Shown here one piece after another: positions 63,859 through 64,000 of a stretch of DNA of 64,000 bases. The notes beneath the pieces were generated by a model. It worked only from the letters and a program-made list of their open reading frames with translations, did not search any database and had not been told where the DNA came from. The position numbers and the translations under genes are program-made. This DNA comes from a virus. The stretch's first letter is position 1. Each line of letters starts with the position of its first letter. The stretch is from IMG/VR virus record IMGVR_UViG_3300036985_007703, positions 104,533 to 168,532 of that record. The stretch is one strand, 5' to 3'.

Positions 63859-64000
63859 CAGACCCCCTTGGCCACGCCGTCGATCATGGCAGCCAGCAGG
63901 GCCTCGCGCACGCGCCACCGCGCGCCCTCCGCAAAGAGCTTCTCGGTGGCCGCCGTCTTCGTGGGGCAGCGCACCGTGTCCTCACCAGGGAGCCGCACAA
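63858..64000 (-). CDS. Hypothetical protein, N-terminal part outside window
   Basis: The last 46 codons of a gene that starts beyond the right edge. The visible end reads VRCPTKTAATEKLFAEG, then RVREALLAAMIDGVAKGV. Its stop (63860-63858) shares one base with the ATG at 63858 (TGATG), so it belongs to the same operon. No family is recognised. Confidence 0.7.
   Translation of the reverse strand, partial: VRLPGEDTVRCPTKTAATEKLFAEGARWRVREALLAAMIDGVAKGV

Overview
The window is part of the genome of a GC-rich, contractile-tailed double-stranded DNA phage (myovirus morphology, Caudoviricetes). All credible genes lie on the minus strand, so they read from right to left. They are packed tightly, and many neighbours share an ATGA or GTGA stop/start overlap. 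The head and tail genes resemble those of the T4 group in family: gp20-like portal, gp21-like protease, gp23-like major capsid protein, gp18-like sheath and gp19-like tube. The order and the extra genes are unlike T4, and I do not recognise a close relative. The host is unknown. A signal-peptide protein with a C-terminal membrane anchor, a small lipoprotein and bacterial -35/-10 promoters suggest a Gram-negative, high-GC bacterium, but this is inference.

Layout in transcription order (high to low coordinates). From 64 to 38 kb there is an accessory/early region: a possible regulator, nucleases, an SbcC-like ATPase, a MutY-like glycosylase, a zinc-ribbon protein ending in an SSB-like tail, and a long run of small, mostly unrecognised genes, many with paired cysteines. 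From 38 to 34 kb come a RuvC-like resolvase, a RecB/Cas4-like nuclease and a large protein of unknown role, ending at the only classical intrinsic terminator I found. From 34 to 22 kb is the packaging and capsid module: small terminase candidate, large terminase carrying an HNH intein, portal, prohead core proteins, a fused protease-scaffold and the major capsid protein. From 22 to 14 kb are neck proteins and tail-fibre or decoration proteins, interrupted by an HNH homing endonuclease gene. From 14 to 12 kb is a probable lysis/cell-envelope cassette. From 12 kb to the left end are further virion proteins, the sheath, two tube-fold proteins and a cluster of small proteins. Tape measure, baseplate and replication polymerase genes are not in the window.

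Three things stand out. (1) Eleven copies of an 18-bp palindrome with strictly alternating pyrimidine and purine are spread across the window, six of them just upstream of ribosome binding sites. The copies differ almost only by transitions, and these keep the hairpin paired on the transcribed strand. (2) Several unrelated proteins begin with the same short leader, M-R-x-L-L-x-R-L-E-E-[GA]. This recalls the capsid-targeting sequence of T4 internal proteins and may mark proteins packaged into the head. (3) A promoter lies directly in front of the strong terminator that precedes the late operon, an arrangement like the lambda pR'/tR' control point.

No tRNA, CRISPR array, integrase or insertion sequence was found. 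No gene-free stretch exceeds about 210 bases.
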